Of a DNA stretch of 59,245 nt, positions 42,167 to 50,030 are shown one piece after another (the stretch's first letter is position 1; every line of letters begins with the position of its first letter). Made by a program: the position numbers and the translations under genes. The DNA comes from Myxococcales bacterium (GTDB taxonomy: Bacteria > Myxococcota_A > UBA9042). The stretch lies in NCBI GenBank assembly GCA_009692465.1, contig SHZD01000008.1, positions 1-59,245 of the forward strand, written 5' to 3'. Below the pieces are notes generated by a model, which saw nothing but the letters and a program-made list of their open reading frames with translations, had not been told where the DNA came from and did not search any database.

Positions 42167-42223
42167 GGCTTTTCCGGCTGGCTCTGCGGCGTAGCGGGGA
42201 TACCTCTGCAGCCAATACCGCGA

Positions 42224-45022
42224 CTAGCGGCGCAGAAACGAAGGCACCGGAGCGTGACGCTCGGTGGGCGATTTTTTCCGCAAATTCAACGTCAGCCGCG
42301 CGGGATTGTAGACCAACAAATTGTGGGTTGTCGGCGTAGTGATGATGAACTGCGCCCTCGTCACCCCCAAAAAGCGCGCGACTTCATCGATGCGCTCAAC
42401 GGACAGGTGGGCGAACGGCTCATCCAGAATAAAAAATCCCGTCGCATCGCCGCCCTCTTCCATGGTAAGCGCCATCAGCAAGATGAGCGACGACACCACC
42501 GACTGGCCGCCAGAAAGCTTGGGATCGTCGACTGGGACTGGCTTTTTGCCGTCAAAGCCGATGCGCACCTCCAGTCCAGCTCGGCTGAGCAAGTCATCGT
42601 TGGCGTCGCGAAGCACCTCTGCGTTAGGCACTTTGACCTGCACCTCGACACGGCACAGTTCGCCTAACTTCAAGATATTATTTCGATAGCGTCGAATTGT
42701 CTCTTGGACCACCCGGCGATACGCCTGCCGCGCCAGCGCTAACTCGTCGTTGCCAAGCGCCATTTGATTGCGGTGCCGAGCCAAAGCCCGCTCGTGCTCT
42801 GCCAATTCCGCCGCGGCGCGCTCGAAAATCTGCACCGTCCGCGGATCACGGTTACCCTCAAAATTGGCAATGCGATCGCGAACCCAGTTGAGTCGCTCAA
42901 TCAACTGCAGCTCAGGCGGCAAAAGCTCTTGCGCGGCAGGTGTTTGAAACTCGACGGGGACGCGCTCAGCCAACTCCTGCCGTTCGGCTTCGAGCCGCTG
43001 CAGCTTGGCGGTGAACGCTGAAAGTTGAGTGCGCGCCCGGTCCCGCTCGATGATCGCGTCGCGGTTGCGGTACTCCAGCTGTGAAATCCGTCGTTCGCGA
43101 TCGACGACTTCGACATTGGCCGCGTCGATCTCATTGAGCAACTGCAGCAGGTGCTCGGAGGCAGTCCGCCGCTGTTGAGTCAGGTCCAAGACGCGCTCTG
43201 CCAGTCCGGCGGGATCGCCGATCTTGGCCATCAACTTGTCGCGGACTTTCTGAGCCACCAGCAATTCGTCAATTTGGGCCACCCGCCGACTCGTCGGTCC
43301 AAGCGTTGCCTCCAAACTGTCCCGCAGTTGCCGCAAACGGCCAAGTTCGGATTCTACTTGCAGTTTTCGATGGCCACCGGCGGAAGCCCCGCAATAAAGA
43401 TCGGTGACTCCTACAAAAATCCCGCCCCGGGTATCTTGGCGATAGCCGTCGGGTGTAATGCTAGTCTGGCGACCCAACTGGTGACCGGCTTCAACACTAT
43501 CAACAAGTTGTACCGAAGCAAGCTGCTGCACGATGTGCTCAGGCAGGCGCAAGTCCGTAATCTGCACCGCACCAAGGGCCGACCCTTGCCGCGCCTGAAT
43601 TCGCCGCGAGCTGTCCCATGCCGTGACATAGTTGCGATAGCGGATCCGCTGGCCAATCTTGCGCCCTTCCAGCTCGTGGCGCTGGTCAACAAGGATGGTA
43701 AACCGCGCGTTGCCCAGCACCGACTCAACGGCAACTTGCCATTCTGGTTGGGTAATTTCGATCACCTCGGCGACGATCGCCGCTTCAATGCCCAGTTGCC
43801 GCAACTCACGCAGCATGTAAGCGGTCTGTTCTGGTGGAGCCCGCCGCGAGCGACCACCGCCGTCAAGTTGGCTCAACTCGGCGCGTAATTCGGCAATTTG
43901 GCCAATAAGCTTCGCCATGTCGTTGCGGGTACCCGCTTCGCCGGCCACCAACCGTTCGCGCTCCAGACGCAAGGACTCGACCATGGCCGCATCGGCCAGT
44001 GCGCCGGGATCCCGCAGTTCCAGCAATTCGCTTTCCATGCGTTTGAGATCGCGGTACTTGCCGTCAAGAACCTCCTTTTCCGAAAGCAAGGTTTGATAAC
44101 TTTTGCGTTTGCTCTCAATACCTTGGCGAATCGCCTGGGCCTGATCGCGCACCACGTCGGCTTCGCCTGAATAACCAGTCAGGACACCTTCGGCAGCCCG
44201 CAGCACGGCAGCCGCTCGGGCCATGTCGGCCCGCACATCGTCCGCATCGCGCACCAAACCCTTGAGGCGCGCCGCCGGCATGGAGATATCGCGGATCTCG
44301 CGCTCTTGGTGCGTTAGCGTCGCCAATTCTTTGAATTGTTCTGCTTCGCGCCGCAAAACGTCGACGTGCATGGCTTGCACTTGCAGCCGGCGGTCCATGT
44401 CTTCCATGCCACGCTGGCCGGCCAAATACTCGGTCCGCGCCGTGGCATACCGTTCCAAGACCTGCTTATCGCCTTGCAATTCAAGCACATACTCCAAAAG
44501 CTGCTCCGGAGTACGCTGGGCCAGCTTGTGGGTCTCGCCTTGTTCCAGCGCTAACACTTTCAACAGCGTGCGCGGCACCTGCGCCTCATCCAGGGCCTTG
44601 GCGTACTCCTCGGGACCCATTCCGTGAGGGGCAGTGCGCAGTTGCTCAAGCGGGGCATCGCCGGCCAAGATGTGGTAGCGCCGTTGCCATTGTCCCTGTT
44701 TTCGTTCCAAAATACAGGCGATCGTCGCCTGCTCGTCGAACACCCCACGCGGCGAAAATGGCCGCTTGCCCGTGCCTTTGCGCAACGGATTGGTGACCAC
44801 CGCTTTAATAATGGCCACACCCGTATCATCGCGTAAGTATTGGGGCATCTTGCGAGACGTCGACAGCTTGCGCGCTCCCAACAAGACGCGAATGGCGTCC
44901 AGGACAGTGGTCTTGCCCGAGCCGTTGGGTCCAGCGATCAGCACGACTTGCTCGTCAAGCGGCACGCGCACGTGGGACCAGTAGTCCCAATTCATCAGTT
45001 CAAGCCATTTGAAAGTGAACAT
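42224..45022 (-). CDS. SMC-like ATPase with hinge domain
   Basis: This 932-aa protein has the full SMC layout: Walker A GPNGSGKTT (31-39), Q-loop LEQGE (about 159-163), coiled coil (about 190-395), hinge-like domain (about 400-550: WQVAVESVLGNARFTILVD, ITPDGYRQDTRGGIFVG), second coiled coil (about 555-790), ABC signature LSGGQ (836-840), Walker B FFILDEP (about 863-869). The N-terminus (LELMNWDYWSHVRVP) resembles MukB/JetC-type proteins more than canonical Smc, and it is shorter than either. A small winged-helix protein is encoded 70 bp upstream on the same strand. Likely a DNA-loop-forming or genome-maintenance complex; no kleisin gene is recognised nearby. Confidence 0.8.
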   Translation of the reverse strand: MFTFKWLELMNWDYWSHVRVPLDEQVVLIAGPNGSGKTTVLDAIRVLLGARKLSTSRKMPQYLRDDTGVAIIKAVVTNPLRKGTGKRPFSPRGVFDEQATIACILERKQGQWQRRYHILAGDAPLEQLRTAPHGMGPEEYAKALDEAQVPRTLLKVLALEQGETHKLAQRTPEQLLEYVLELQGDKQVLERYATARTEYLAGQRGMEDMDRRLQVQAMHVDVLRREAEQFKELATLTHQEREIRDISMPAARLKGLVRDADDVRADMARAAAVLRAAEGVLTGYSGEADVVRDQAQAIRQGIESKRKSYQTLLSEKEVLDGKYRDLKRMESELLELRDPGALADAAMVESLRLERERLVAGEAGTRNDMAKLIGQIAELRAELSQLDGGGRSRRAPPEQTAYMLRELRQLGIEAAIVAEVIEITQPEWQVAVESVLGNARFTILVDQRHELEGRKIGQRIRYRNYVTAWDSSRRIQARQGSALGAVQITDLRLPEHIVQQLASVQLVDSVEAGHQLGRQTSITPDGYRQDTRGGIFVGVTDLYCGASAGGHRKLQVESELGRLRQLRDSLEATLGPTSRRVAQIDELLVAQKVRDKLMAKIGDPAGLAERVLDLTQQRRTASEHLLQLLNEIDAANVEVVDRERRISQLEYRNRDAIIERDRARTQLSAFTAKLQRLEAERQELAERVPVEFQTPAAQELLPPELQLIERLNWVRDRIANFEGNRDPRTVQIFERAAAELAEHERALARHRNQMALGNDELALARQAYRRVVQETIRRYRNNILKLGELCRVEVQVKVPNAEVLRDANDDLLSRAGLEVRIGFDGKKPVPVDDPKLSGGQSVVSSLILLMALTMEEGGDATGFFILDEPFAHLSVERIDEVARFLGVTRAQFIITTPTTHNLLVYNPARLTLNLRKKSPTERHAPVPSFLRR

Positions 45023-45092
45023 GTCCGGTTACGCTCGCTTGGGTCGCCCCAGAAATGGCCGCTGCGACGCCATTCTAGGTTCAACTAGTCGG

Positions 45093-45857
45093 TCAATTGT
45101 CATCGCCAAAATCATCGCTTTCAGCGTCGTTGGGATCATCTGTGCCCTCGATGACATCCGTCACGCCGCGATCGAGCACGTCCCAAAGTACGGAGTCGCG
45201 CAGCTTTTGGGCCATTTCCACCCCATCGACCAGCAGATCCAGCAACGGACCGTCGCGCAAATTACCGGCGCGGTCTTCGCGGACAAAGCCAGCTGACTTC
45301 AGTTGCCCGAGGTAGCGAGCGAACGCAGTTTTGCCAAACTTGCGGCCAAATTCGGCGTAGAGTTGCTCGCGGCTAATCGACGCCAACGCCGCGGGCGCCG
45401 CTTTCGCAGTTGGTTCCGTCGCATCTGCAGCCACCGCAACCGCGTCGGCCGGTTCAAGGCGCCTAGGCAAAATCAGCTTGGCCCAAACTACCACCAAGAG
45501 CGCAATTGCCCCGCGCGGCAAACGTGTGTTGGTCGCCCAGTCAAAGGCAATATCGCCCTCAATCGAGCGTTTGAGGCGGACCGCAAACCAGTCTGAAGTG
45601 AAGGACTCAACCAACTCGAGGCCGACTAAACCGAGCCGCCGCGCAACCGCCGCCCGCATTTCGTCGTCCACCAGCAGATCACGGTACGAGCGCTTGGCCA
45701 ACCAGCGCTCAATCAGCAACCGCGAGCAGATCTCTTCCGCACGCTGTTCTCGCTCGTGGTCTACCCTCGAGTCAGATTTGCCAGCCGCCTGACTACTGCC
45801 GAGTGGCGCCAAAGTGGCCAAAATCGGGTTGGGAAGCGGCACATCTCGCTCGTCCAT
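45093..45857 (-). CDS. Winged-helix protein, candidate KITE subunit (MukE/JetB-like)
   Basis: This 254-aa soluble protein is encoded directly upstream of the SMC-like gene. The N-terminal part (about 35-135: ICSRLLIERWLAKRSYRDLLVDD, ARRLGLVGLELVESFTSDWFAVRL, RGAIALLVVVWAKLIL) follows the pattern of the tandem winged-helix MukE/MksE/JetB subunits. A second winged-helix-like unit is at about 165-215 (REQLYAEFGRKFGKTAFARYLGQLKSAGFV). The C-terminus is very acidic. By analogy it would bind the ATPase or a kleisin and regulate DNA loading. The assignment rests on pattern and neighbourhood, not a decisive motif. Confidence 0.55.
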   Translation of the reverse strand: MDERDVPLPNPILATLAPLGSSQAAGKSDSRVDHEREQRAEEICSRLLIERWLAKRSYRDLLVDDEMRAAVARRLGLVGLELVESFTSDWFAVRLKRSIEGDIAFDWATNTRLPRGAIALLVVVWAKLILPRRLEPADAVAVAADATEPTAKAAPAALASISREQLYAEFGRKFGKTAFARYLGQLKSAGFVREDRAGNLRDGPLLDLLVDGVEMAQKLRDSVLWDVLDRGVTDVIEGTDDPNDAESDDFGDDN

Positions 45858-46008
45858 TTCTGTCCTACCAACCGCTTGCGCAAGGGCAATCGGGGGCGGA
45901 CAGATACCATAATGTGGTGTAACTGGCTACGCACTGGTTGGGGCCGGATCTGCCAGTTGAGGGCACGCTGGCCGGACTGGCTCGGTCATCGGCTGCAAAG
46001 CCTGACGC

Positions 46009-46581
46009 TCAGTTACTGTCACCTGCAGATGATTCCAGGTCTGCCGCAAAGGCGTGCATTCGCTCGGCCAAATCCACCAAACGACTGGTGTCGACAGCCG
46101 CAGCGAGCGCCCGTGCCGCAGCCGCTTCGCTTAATGCCGCATTTTCGCTGGCTCTAGCTGCCGCCTCTCGGGCTTGCAGGCCCCGCAGATCACTTTGCAG
46201 ACGCTCCACTTGCCGAATCAGATCAGCCTGCTCCGCACCTCGGGGTTCTGCGATCGCCTTGCGTTCCAGCGAGGCACCCAGCGCTTTGCGCGCGCCAGCA
46301 ATGGTCATACCCTGTTCATACAGCAAGTCGCGGATTTTCAGCAGCTTTTCCGCCGCCGGCCGTCCGAACAGCAGGCGATTAGTCGACGACCGTTCGGGCC
46401 GAACTGCGCCAAACTGATCGGTCCAAAATCGCACCACATGGGTCTGTACCCCAAGCAAGTCAGCAAGTTCACCAATCCGCAGTAAGGCCTTGGTTGGCCA
46501 TTGCCCAAGCGGTACGGCACTACGAACCGGAGGCGAAGCAACAGGCTGTGTTTTGGAGCCTTTCGGTACGATGGTGGGCAT
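46009..46581 (-). CDS. MerR-family transcriptional regulator
   Basis: This 190-aa protein has the helix-turn-helix LLRIGELADLLGVQTHVVRFWTDQF (about 33-57), the wing with SSTNRLLFGRPAAEKLLKI, a MTIAGARKALG segment, and a C-terminal coiled coil rich in Ala/Glu/Arg. There is no Cys-rich metal-binding tail, so the signal is unknown. A MerR gene beside ihfA is usual in many proteobacteria. It may regulate its neighbours, but no MerR-type palindrome was identified in the upstream 270 bp. Confidence 0.88.
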   Translation of the reverse strand: MPTIVPKGSKTQPVASPPVRSAVPLGQWPTKALLRIGELADLLGVQTHVVRFWTDQFGAVRPERSSTNRLLFGRPAAEKLLKIRDLLYEQGMTIAGARKALGASLERKAIAEPRGAEQADLIRQVERLQSDLRGLQAREAAARASENAALSEAAAARALAAAVDTSRLVDLAERMHAFAADLESSAGDSN

Positions 46582-46785
46582 GGCAGACTCCCGCTGTAGC
46601 GATACTGAGAGGCTAGCTCAATTCGGGCTTTTGGGGAACTGGCACCCAACGACGTCGCCCACCAGTGCCCCATCTGCGCCAAAAACACCAAAACCCGGCA
46701 ACTTGCGCTGTCGGGCCTGGTGAAGTTTCACGGTCGAGCTTGGTAATCTCTGACTGACTGGCCTACCGTGCCCTGTAACTACCGA

Positions 46786-46833
46786 GAAGGGCAAAGTCAC
46801 AGCGAGCGGGAAGGGCAAAGTTACAGCGAGGCA
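46786..46833. repeat. 24-bp direct repeat, two copies
   Basis: Two adjacent 24-bp copies share gaagggcaaagtcacagcga, differing at few bases, in the space between ihfA and merR. They could be a regulator-binding site or a simple duplication. The rest of the 271-bp gap shows nothing. Confidence 0.7.
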
Positions 46834-46852
46834 GGCAAAGGGCCAAACGGAA

Positions 46853-47134
46853 TTACTTGCCGTTCAACTGGCTCTTGAGCACCTGCGACGGCTTGAACGT
46901 CAACACGCGGCGCGCTGAAATCTCAATCGGCTGGCGGGTTTGCGGATTGCGGCCCATGCGGGCCTTCTTCTCGCGGACCACGAAGTTGCCAAAACCGGAG
47001 ATTTTGACTTTCTCCTGCTTGGACAGCGTGTCTTTGAGGGTATCGAACACGTGTTCCACCAACTCGGCGGCCTCGCGCTTCGAAAATCCACCCAACTTGC
47101 CGTAAACGGCTTCGATGATGTCGGCCTTGGTCAT
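46853..47134 (-). CDS. ihfA: Integration host factor subunit alpha
   Basis: This 93-aa HU/IHF-family nucleoid protein bends DNA as a heterodimer with IhfB. MTKADIIEAVYGKLGGFSKREAAELVE, KISGFGNFVVREKKARMGRNPQTRQPIEISARRVLTFKPSQVLK includes the beta-arm with NPxT (Pro intercalation). Specific alpha-like residues and its place between rplT and merR favour ihfA over HU. In many genomes pheS and pheT lie between rplT and ihfA, but they are absent here. Confidence 0.93.
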   Translation of the reverse strand: MTKADIIEAVYGKLGGFSKREAAELVEHVFDTLKDTLSKQEKVKISGFGNFVVREKKARMGRNPQTRQPIEISARRVLTFKPSQVLKSQLNGK

Positions 47135-47317
47135 GGTCTGGCTCCTGTCATTGCTGGGCGGTCCTTGCTCCGTGTGCGTTGCGCTTGAATAGCGCTTCTC
47201 AACAGTGGCGAGTACCGCAGATTAGCGCCAAAGGTGGCGCCGTGGAAGGCCTTGCCGGCGGTCGCATCGCACTGCGCGATCGACCTTGGGGTCGGCTTCA
47301 AACGTATGCAGCGACAG

Positions 47318-47680
47318 CTACTTGCCGTTCGCCGCTTGCTTGATCTGGTTGAAAACGACCTTGAACGCTTCGAGGTCAGTGAGCGCCAAGTCCGCCAATG
47401 CTTTGCGATCGAGTTCGACGCCCGATTTGCTCAACCAATTGGCGAATACGGAATATTTACTGCCCATTGCGCGCACAGCGGCGTTGATGCGAATGATCCA
47501 CAAACTGCGGAACTCGCGCTTCTTGCGCCGACGTTCGCGGAACGCCATCTTCAGGCCGCGGTAGACTTGCTCGCGGGCTGTGCGAAACAGACGCGAGCGG
47601 GCGCCGCGCATGCCCTTGGCCATTTTCAGTACTTTCTTGTGACGTGCGCGGGTTTTTGTCCCGCCTTTAACGCGTGGCAT
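47318..47680 (-). CDS. rplT: 50S ribosomal protein L20
   Basis: This 120-aa ribosomal protein begins [29 protein letters not shown] and ends with [10 protein letters not shown]; the [15 protein letters not shown] segment is conserved in the globular half that binds 23S rRNA and its own operon leader. In many bacteria L20 represses infC-rpmI-rplT by binding the leader mRNA. Unusually, 357 bp separate it from rpmI. Confidence 0.96.
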   Translation of the reverse strand: MPRVKGGTKTRARHKKVLKMAKGMRGARSRLFRTAREQVYRGLKMAFRERRRKKREFRSLWIIRINAAVRAMGSKYSVFANWLSKSGVELDRKALADLALTDLEAFKVVFNQIKQAANGK

Positions 47681-48037
47681 CTAGCTGCTCCAAACCCGAA
47701 AGCCCTGTAGCAATCGGGGTTTACCGCCTACGCCGCTGCATTGTGCCGCCAACCATTGGGGCGCTATTGCAGCTGTTTGGTGCGCGACGGCATCCATGTG
47801 CGGACCCCGTTGGCGTCCGCCCGTATTCGATACTTACGCCAGAGCAAAGAAACTTGCGCCGGTGCAAATTCTCGCGCTCGCCAACCCAGCGGGCTGGCGA
47901 GGGCGCGAACATTACAGCGTATCGCCAATTGTGCCAAGGGGCAGCGGCCAAAATTCAGCGAAAACTCGCGTGGCACTCTTTGCAACGCGCGGTGTCGATG
48001 GAGTCCGCCGACGGCCCGAGGGCTGGTTGTGCTCAAG
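47681..48037. other. Long rpmI-rplT spacer with hairpin
   Basis: No recognisable gene is present in these 357 bp; frames on both strands lack known features. On the minus strand a hairpin can form from ctcgcca / tggcgag (47877-47901) with an 11-nt loop. Two ribosomal genes that usually lie only a few bases apart are separated here, so the stretch may carry a promoter, an L20 control site, or a remnant of inserted DNA. Confidence 0.6.
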
Positions 48038-48235
48038 CTATGCGTAAGGGATTTGCGCGTGCGCCATCTTGATTAGGCCAGGTGGAACTTTGCCTCCGGT
48101 GCGCAACTGCCGTTTCCTCTTGGTGGATTTCCCGCTGAGCAAGTGGCGCTTGCCGGCGCGACCGCACTTGATTCTGCCGTTGGCCATCACCTTAAATCGC
48201 TTCGCGGCTGCACGACGGGTCTTCTGCTTTGGCAT
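48038..48235 (-). CDS. rpmI: 50S ribosomal protein L35
   Basis: This 65-aa protein begins [23 protein letters not shown] and includes [17 protein letters not shown], diagnostic of L35. The start has GGAG five bases upstream (TAGGAGATGTTATG). The infC-rpmI spacer of about 160 bp has a perfect 18-bp palindrome, CCGATGCGATCGCATCGG (48290-48307), which could pair in the mRNA. Confidence 0.95.
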   Translation of the reverse strand: MPKQKTRRAAAKRFKVMANGRIKCGRAGKRHLLSGKSTKRKRQLRTGGKVPPGLIKMAHAQIPYA

Positions 48236-48289
48236 AACATCTCCTAATTAGTGGCGCTGCGGCGCCGGTTTTTTGCTTTACTCGGTGGC

Positions 48290-48307
48290 CCGATGCGATC
48301 GCATCGG
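48290..48307. promoter_or_regulatory. 18-bp perfect palindrome upstream of rpmI
   Basis: CCGATGCGATCGCATCGG reads the same on both strands and lies in the infC-rpmI spacer. A protein-binding operator or an RNA hairpin are both possible. It contains the octamer GCGATCGC, which recurs across the window. Confidence 0.5.
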
Positions 48308-48394
48308 TGATCGAACTAGGGCCGTTCTACTAGGCGATCGGGTGGGTGAGGCGCCTAACTACGTGAATCAACGTAATTTTATCCCGTTTCTTGC

Positions 48395-49063
48395 CTAGGA
48401 AATCTGGTTGCCAGACCGCCGAGTAGTCACCGACGGCCCAGACGGGACCGGTGGAGGCGCAGGGGCGACCGGTGTCGGTGCTGGCTCTGCGGGCTTGGCA
48501 TGGGCCGAACCGCCGCGCTTTGGATTGAGCATCATCGACATGTTGCGGCCTTCAACCTTGGGCATCACATCCACTTGCGAAACTTCAGCAAGCGCCGTCG
48601 CGATCTCCATCAACCGTTCCTGCTGCGTGCGGGCATAGGCGATTTCGCGGCCACGAAACATGACGGTGACTTTGACCCGGTCGCCGTCTTGCAAGAAGCG
48701 CCGCGCCTGATTCATTTTGGTCTGAAAATCGTGATCGTCCGTCTTGGGGCGAAACTTAACCTCTTTGACCTCAATGTGAGTAGCCGAGCGCTTGGCTTCG
48801 GCCGTCTTTTTCTTTTGCAAGTACTTGAACTTGCCGTAATCCATCAACTTGCAAACTGGCGGACGCGCCGTCGCCGCCACTTCGACTAGATCGACGCTGG
48901 CCTCTTGGGCCATCCGCATCGCATCTTCAATGGCCACCACGCCAAGTTGTTCGCCTTCAAGGCCAACCAATCGGACTTCTGGAACGCGAATGCGGTGGTT
49001 GACGCGCGGTTCGCGGGCGCGGGCGTCATCTTGTTGGCGAGCAGGGACATTGGGTGCGACCAT
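48395..49063 (-). CDS. infC: Translation initiation factor IF-3
   Basis: The product is about 222 aa from MVAPNVPAR. IF-3 binds the 30S subunit and checks the start codon. Two domains are visible: RVNHRIRVPEVRLVGLEGEQLGVV with KLMDYGKFKYLQKKK (N-domain), and EVKEVKFRPKTDDHDFQTKMNQARRFLQDGDRVKVTVMFRGRE (C-domain). A Pro/Ala-rich C-terminal extension of about 40 residues follows, longer than usual. infC often uses a rare start codon; here ATG at 49063 is assumed, but GGAG lies 13 bases away, so the start is uncertain. Bases 49064 onward could hold the operon promoter. Confidence 0.93.
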   Translation of the reverse strand: MVAPNVPARQQDDARAREPRVNHRIRVPEVRLVGLEGEQLGVVAIEDAMRMAQEASVDLVEVAATARPPVCKLMDYGKFKYLQKKKTAEAKRSATHIEVKEVKFRPKTDDHDFQTKMNQARRFLQDGDRVKVTVMFRGREIAYARTQQERLMEIATALAEVSQVDVMPKVEGRNMSMMLNPKRGGSAHAKPAEPAPTPVAPAPPPVPSGPSVTTRRSGNQIS

Positions 49064-49561
49064 TCTGGACTGTACTACTCCGTGTTTGCAAACAAGTTTG
49101 GGCAGCTGAGTCAGGATTCGCAGGACACGCGAATCTTTAGCACGGCCCACCAAAGCTCGACGAGCGGATGACCGCTGTCAACTCAGGCAACTCCATGCGA
49201 ATTTGAATCTGCGACAAACGCTTTGCCGGCGCCCTAGGCGCCAGAATGCCAACGTGCCGTACTCGTTGGCTGGGCCGATTGTGCAGCAATTTTGCCGCGC
49301 CTTCAAGGGCCGAATTGCGGCCGCGGCGGGGATTGTGCAGTCGGCCTCGGCGAGAACGCTGCCGGTTGGGGTCGCGGGCCGACGGCCTATTGACGTCTAC
49401 GGGCGCCTGACTATACTGCGCCGCCCACGGACAGACCTGCGCGGTTTGGGCCGCGCGTGAATCGATGCACATAGTTAGGCTATAGTTAGGCTAAGATGAA
49501 GCTGGCGAGCTAGCCAATGATGCGGCGATCGCACCATGGCCAAAGTCGCGGGCGAAAATTT
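49064..49561. other. Intergenic region before tRNA-Ala
   Basis: About 500 bp without a supportable gene, holding the infC leader (minus strand) and the tRNA upstream region (plus strand). A perfect 11-bp tandem duplication atagttaggct lies at 49471-49492, about 70 bp before the tRNA. No clear promoter hexamers were assigned. Confidence 0.55.
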
Positions 49562-49634
49562 CGGGGGTGTAGCTCAGCTGGGAGAGTACGTGAATGGCAT
49601 TCACGGGGTCATGGGTTCGATCCCCATCATCTCC
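49562..49634 (+). tRNA. tRNA-Ala (anticodon GGC)
   Basis: A full cloverleaf can be drawn. The acceptor stem is GGGGGTG / CATCTCC with two G-U pairs, the D-arm is GCTC/GAGT, the anticodon stem is CGTGA/TCACG with loop ATGGCAT (anticodon GGC at 49595-49597), the variable loop has 5 nt, and the T-arm is ATGGG-TTCGATC-CCCAT. The discriminator is A. The following CCC shows that CCA is not encoded and must be added by the CCA enzyme. It decodes GCC (and GCU). Confidence 0.95.
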
Positions 49635-49772
49635 ACCCGATTGGTTCGAAGCATACGATTCGAGTTGGTAACGGTAAGTATTGTATAGGTAATGACCGCG
49701 AATTCTCAAGCAACTTCAGTTCAAAGTTCTCGTTCGACCTAAGCACTACAGTTTCGTTTCCATTAAGCACAG

Positions 49773-49799
49773 GGCTCGACCATCGCGGTCGGGCCTTTT
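49773..49799 (+). terminator. Rho-independent terminator downstream of tRNA-Ala
   Basis: A 9-bp hairpin (ggctcgacc, loop atcgc, ggtcgggcc; one G-T pair) is followed by tttt. It lies 140 bp after the tRNA in the right orientation. Its T-run is the first part of the 19-bp tandem array. Confidence 0.75.
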
Positions 49800-49871
49800 G
49801 CGTTTTCGCCCCACTTTTGCGTTTTCGCCCCACTTTTGCGTTTTCGCCCCACTTTTGCGTTTTCGCCACAC
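49796..49871 (+). repeat. 19-bp tandem repeat, four copies
   Basis: Four head-to-tail copies of ttttgcgttttcgccccac (the last has cacac at its end). It starts exactly at the T-run of the terminator and lies between tRNA-Ala and the transporter gene. The other bases of 49635-50030 show no gene. Confidence 0.95.
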
Positions 49872-50030
49872 TGCAGCACAATGGCGTTGGCACTGCCAAA
49901 ATTGGCCTTTCGTGCAACACTAGGCGCGTGCGCCTGCGCCATCTGGGCACTCGACACCACCCGAGCAGCGCAGGAACACCTTGCGGCGCGTCGTCGGTGA
50001 AAGCTAGGCTTTCAAAGCTCAGGACCCCAC

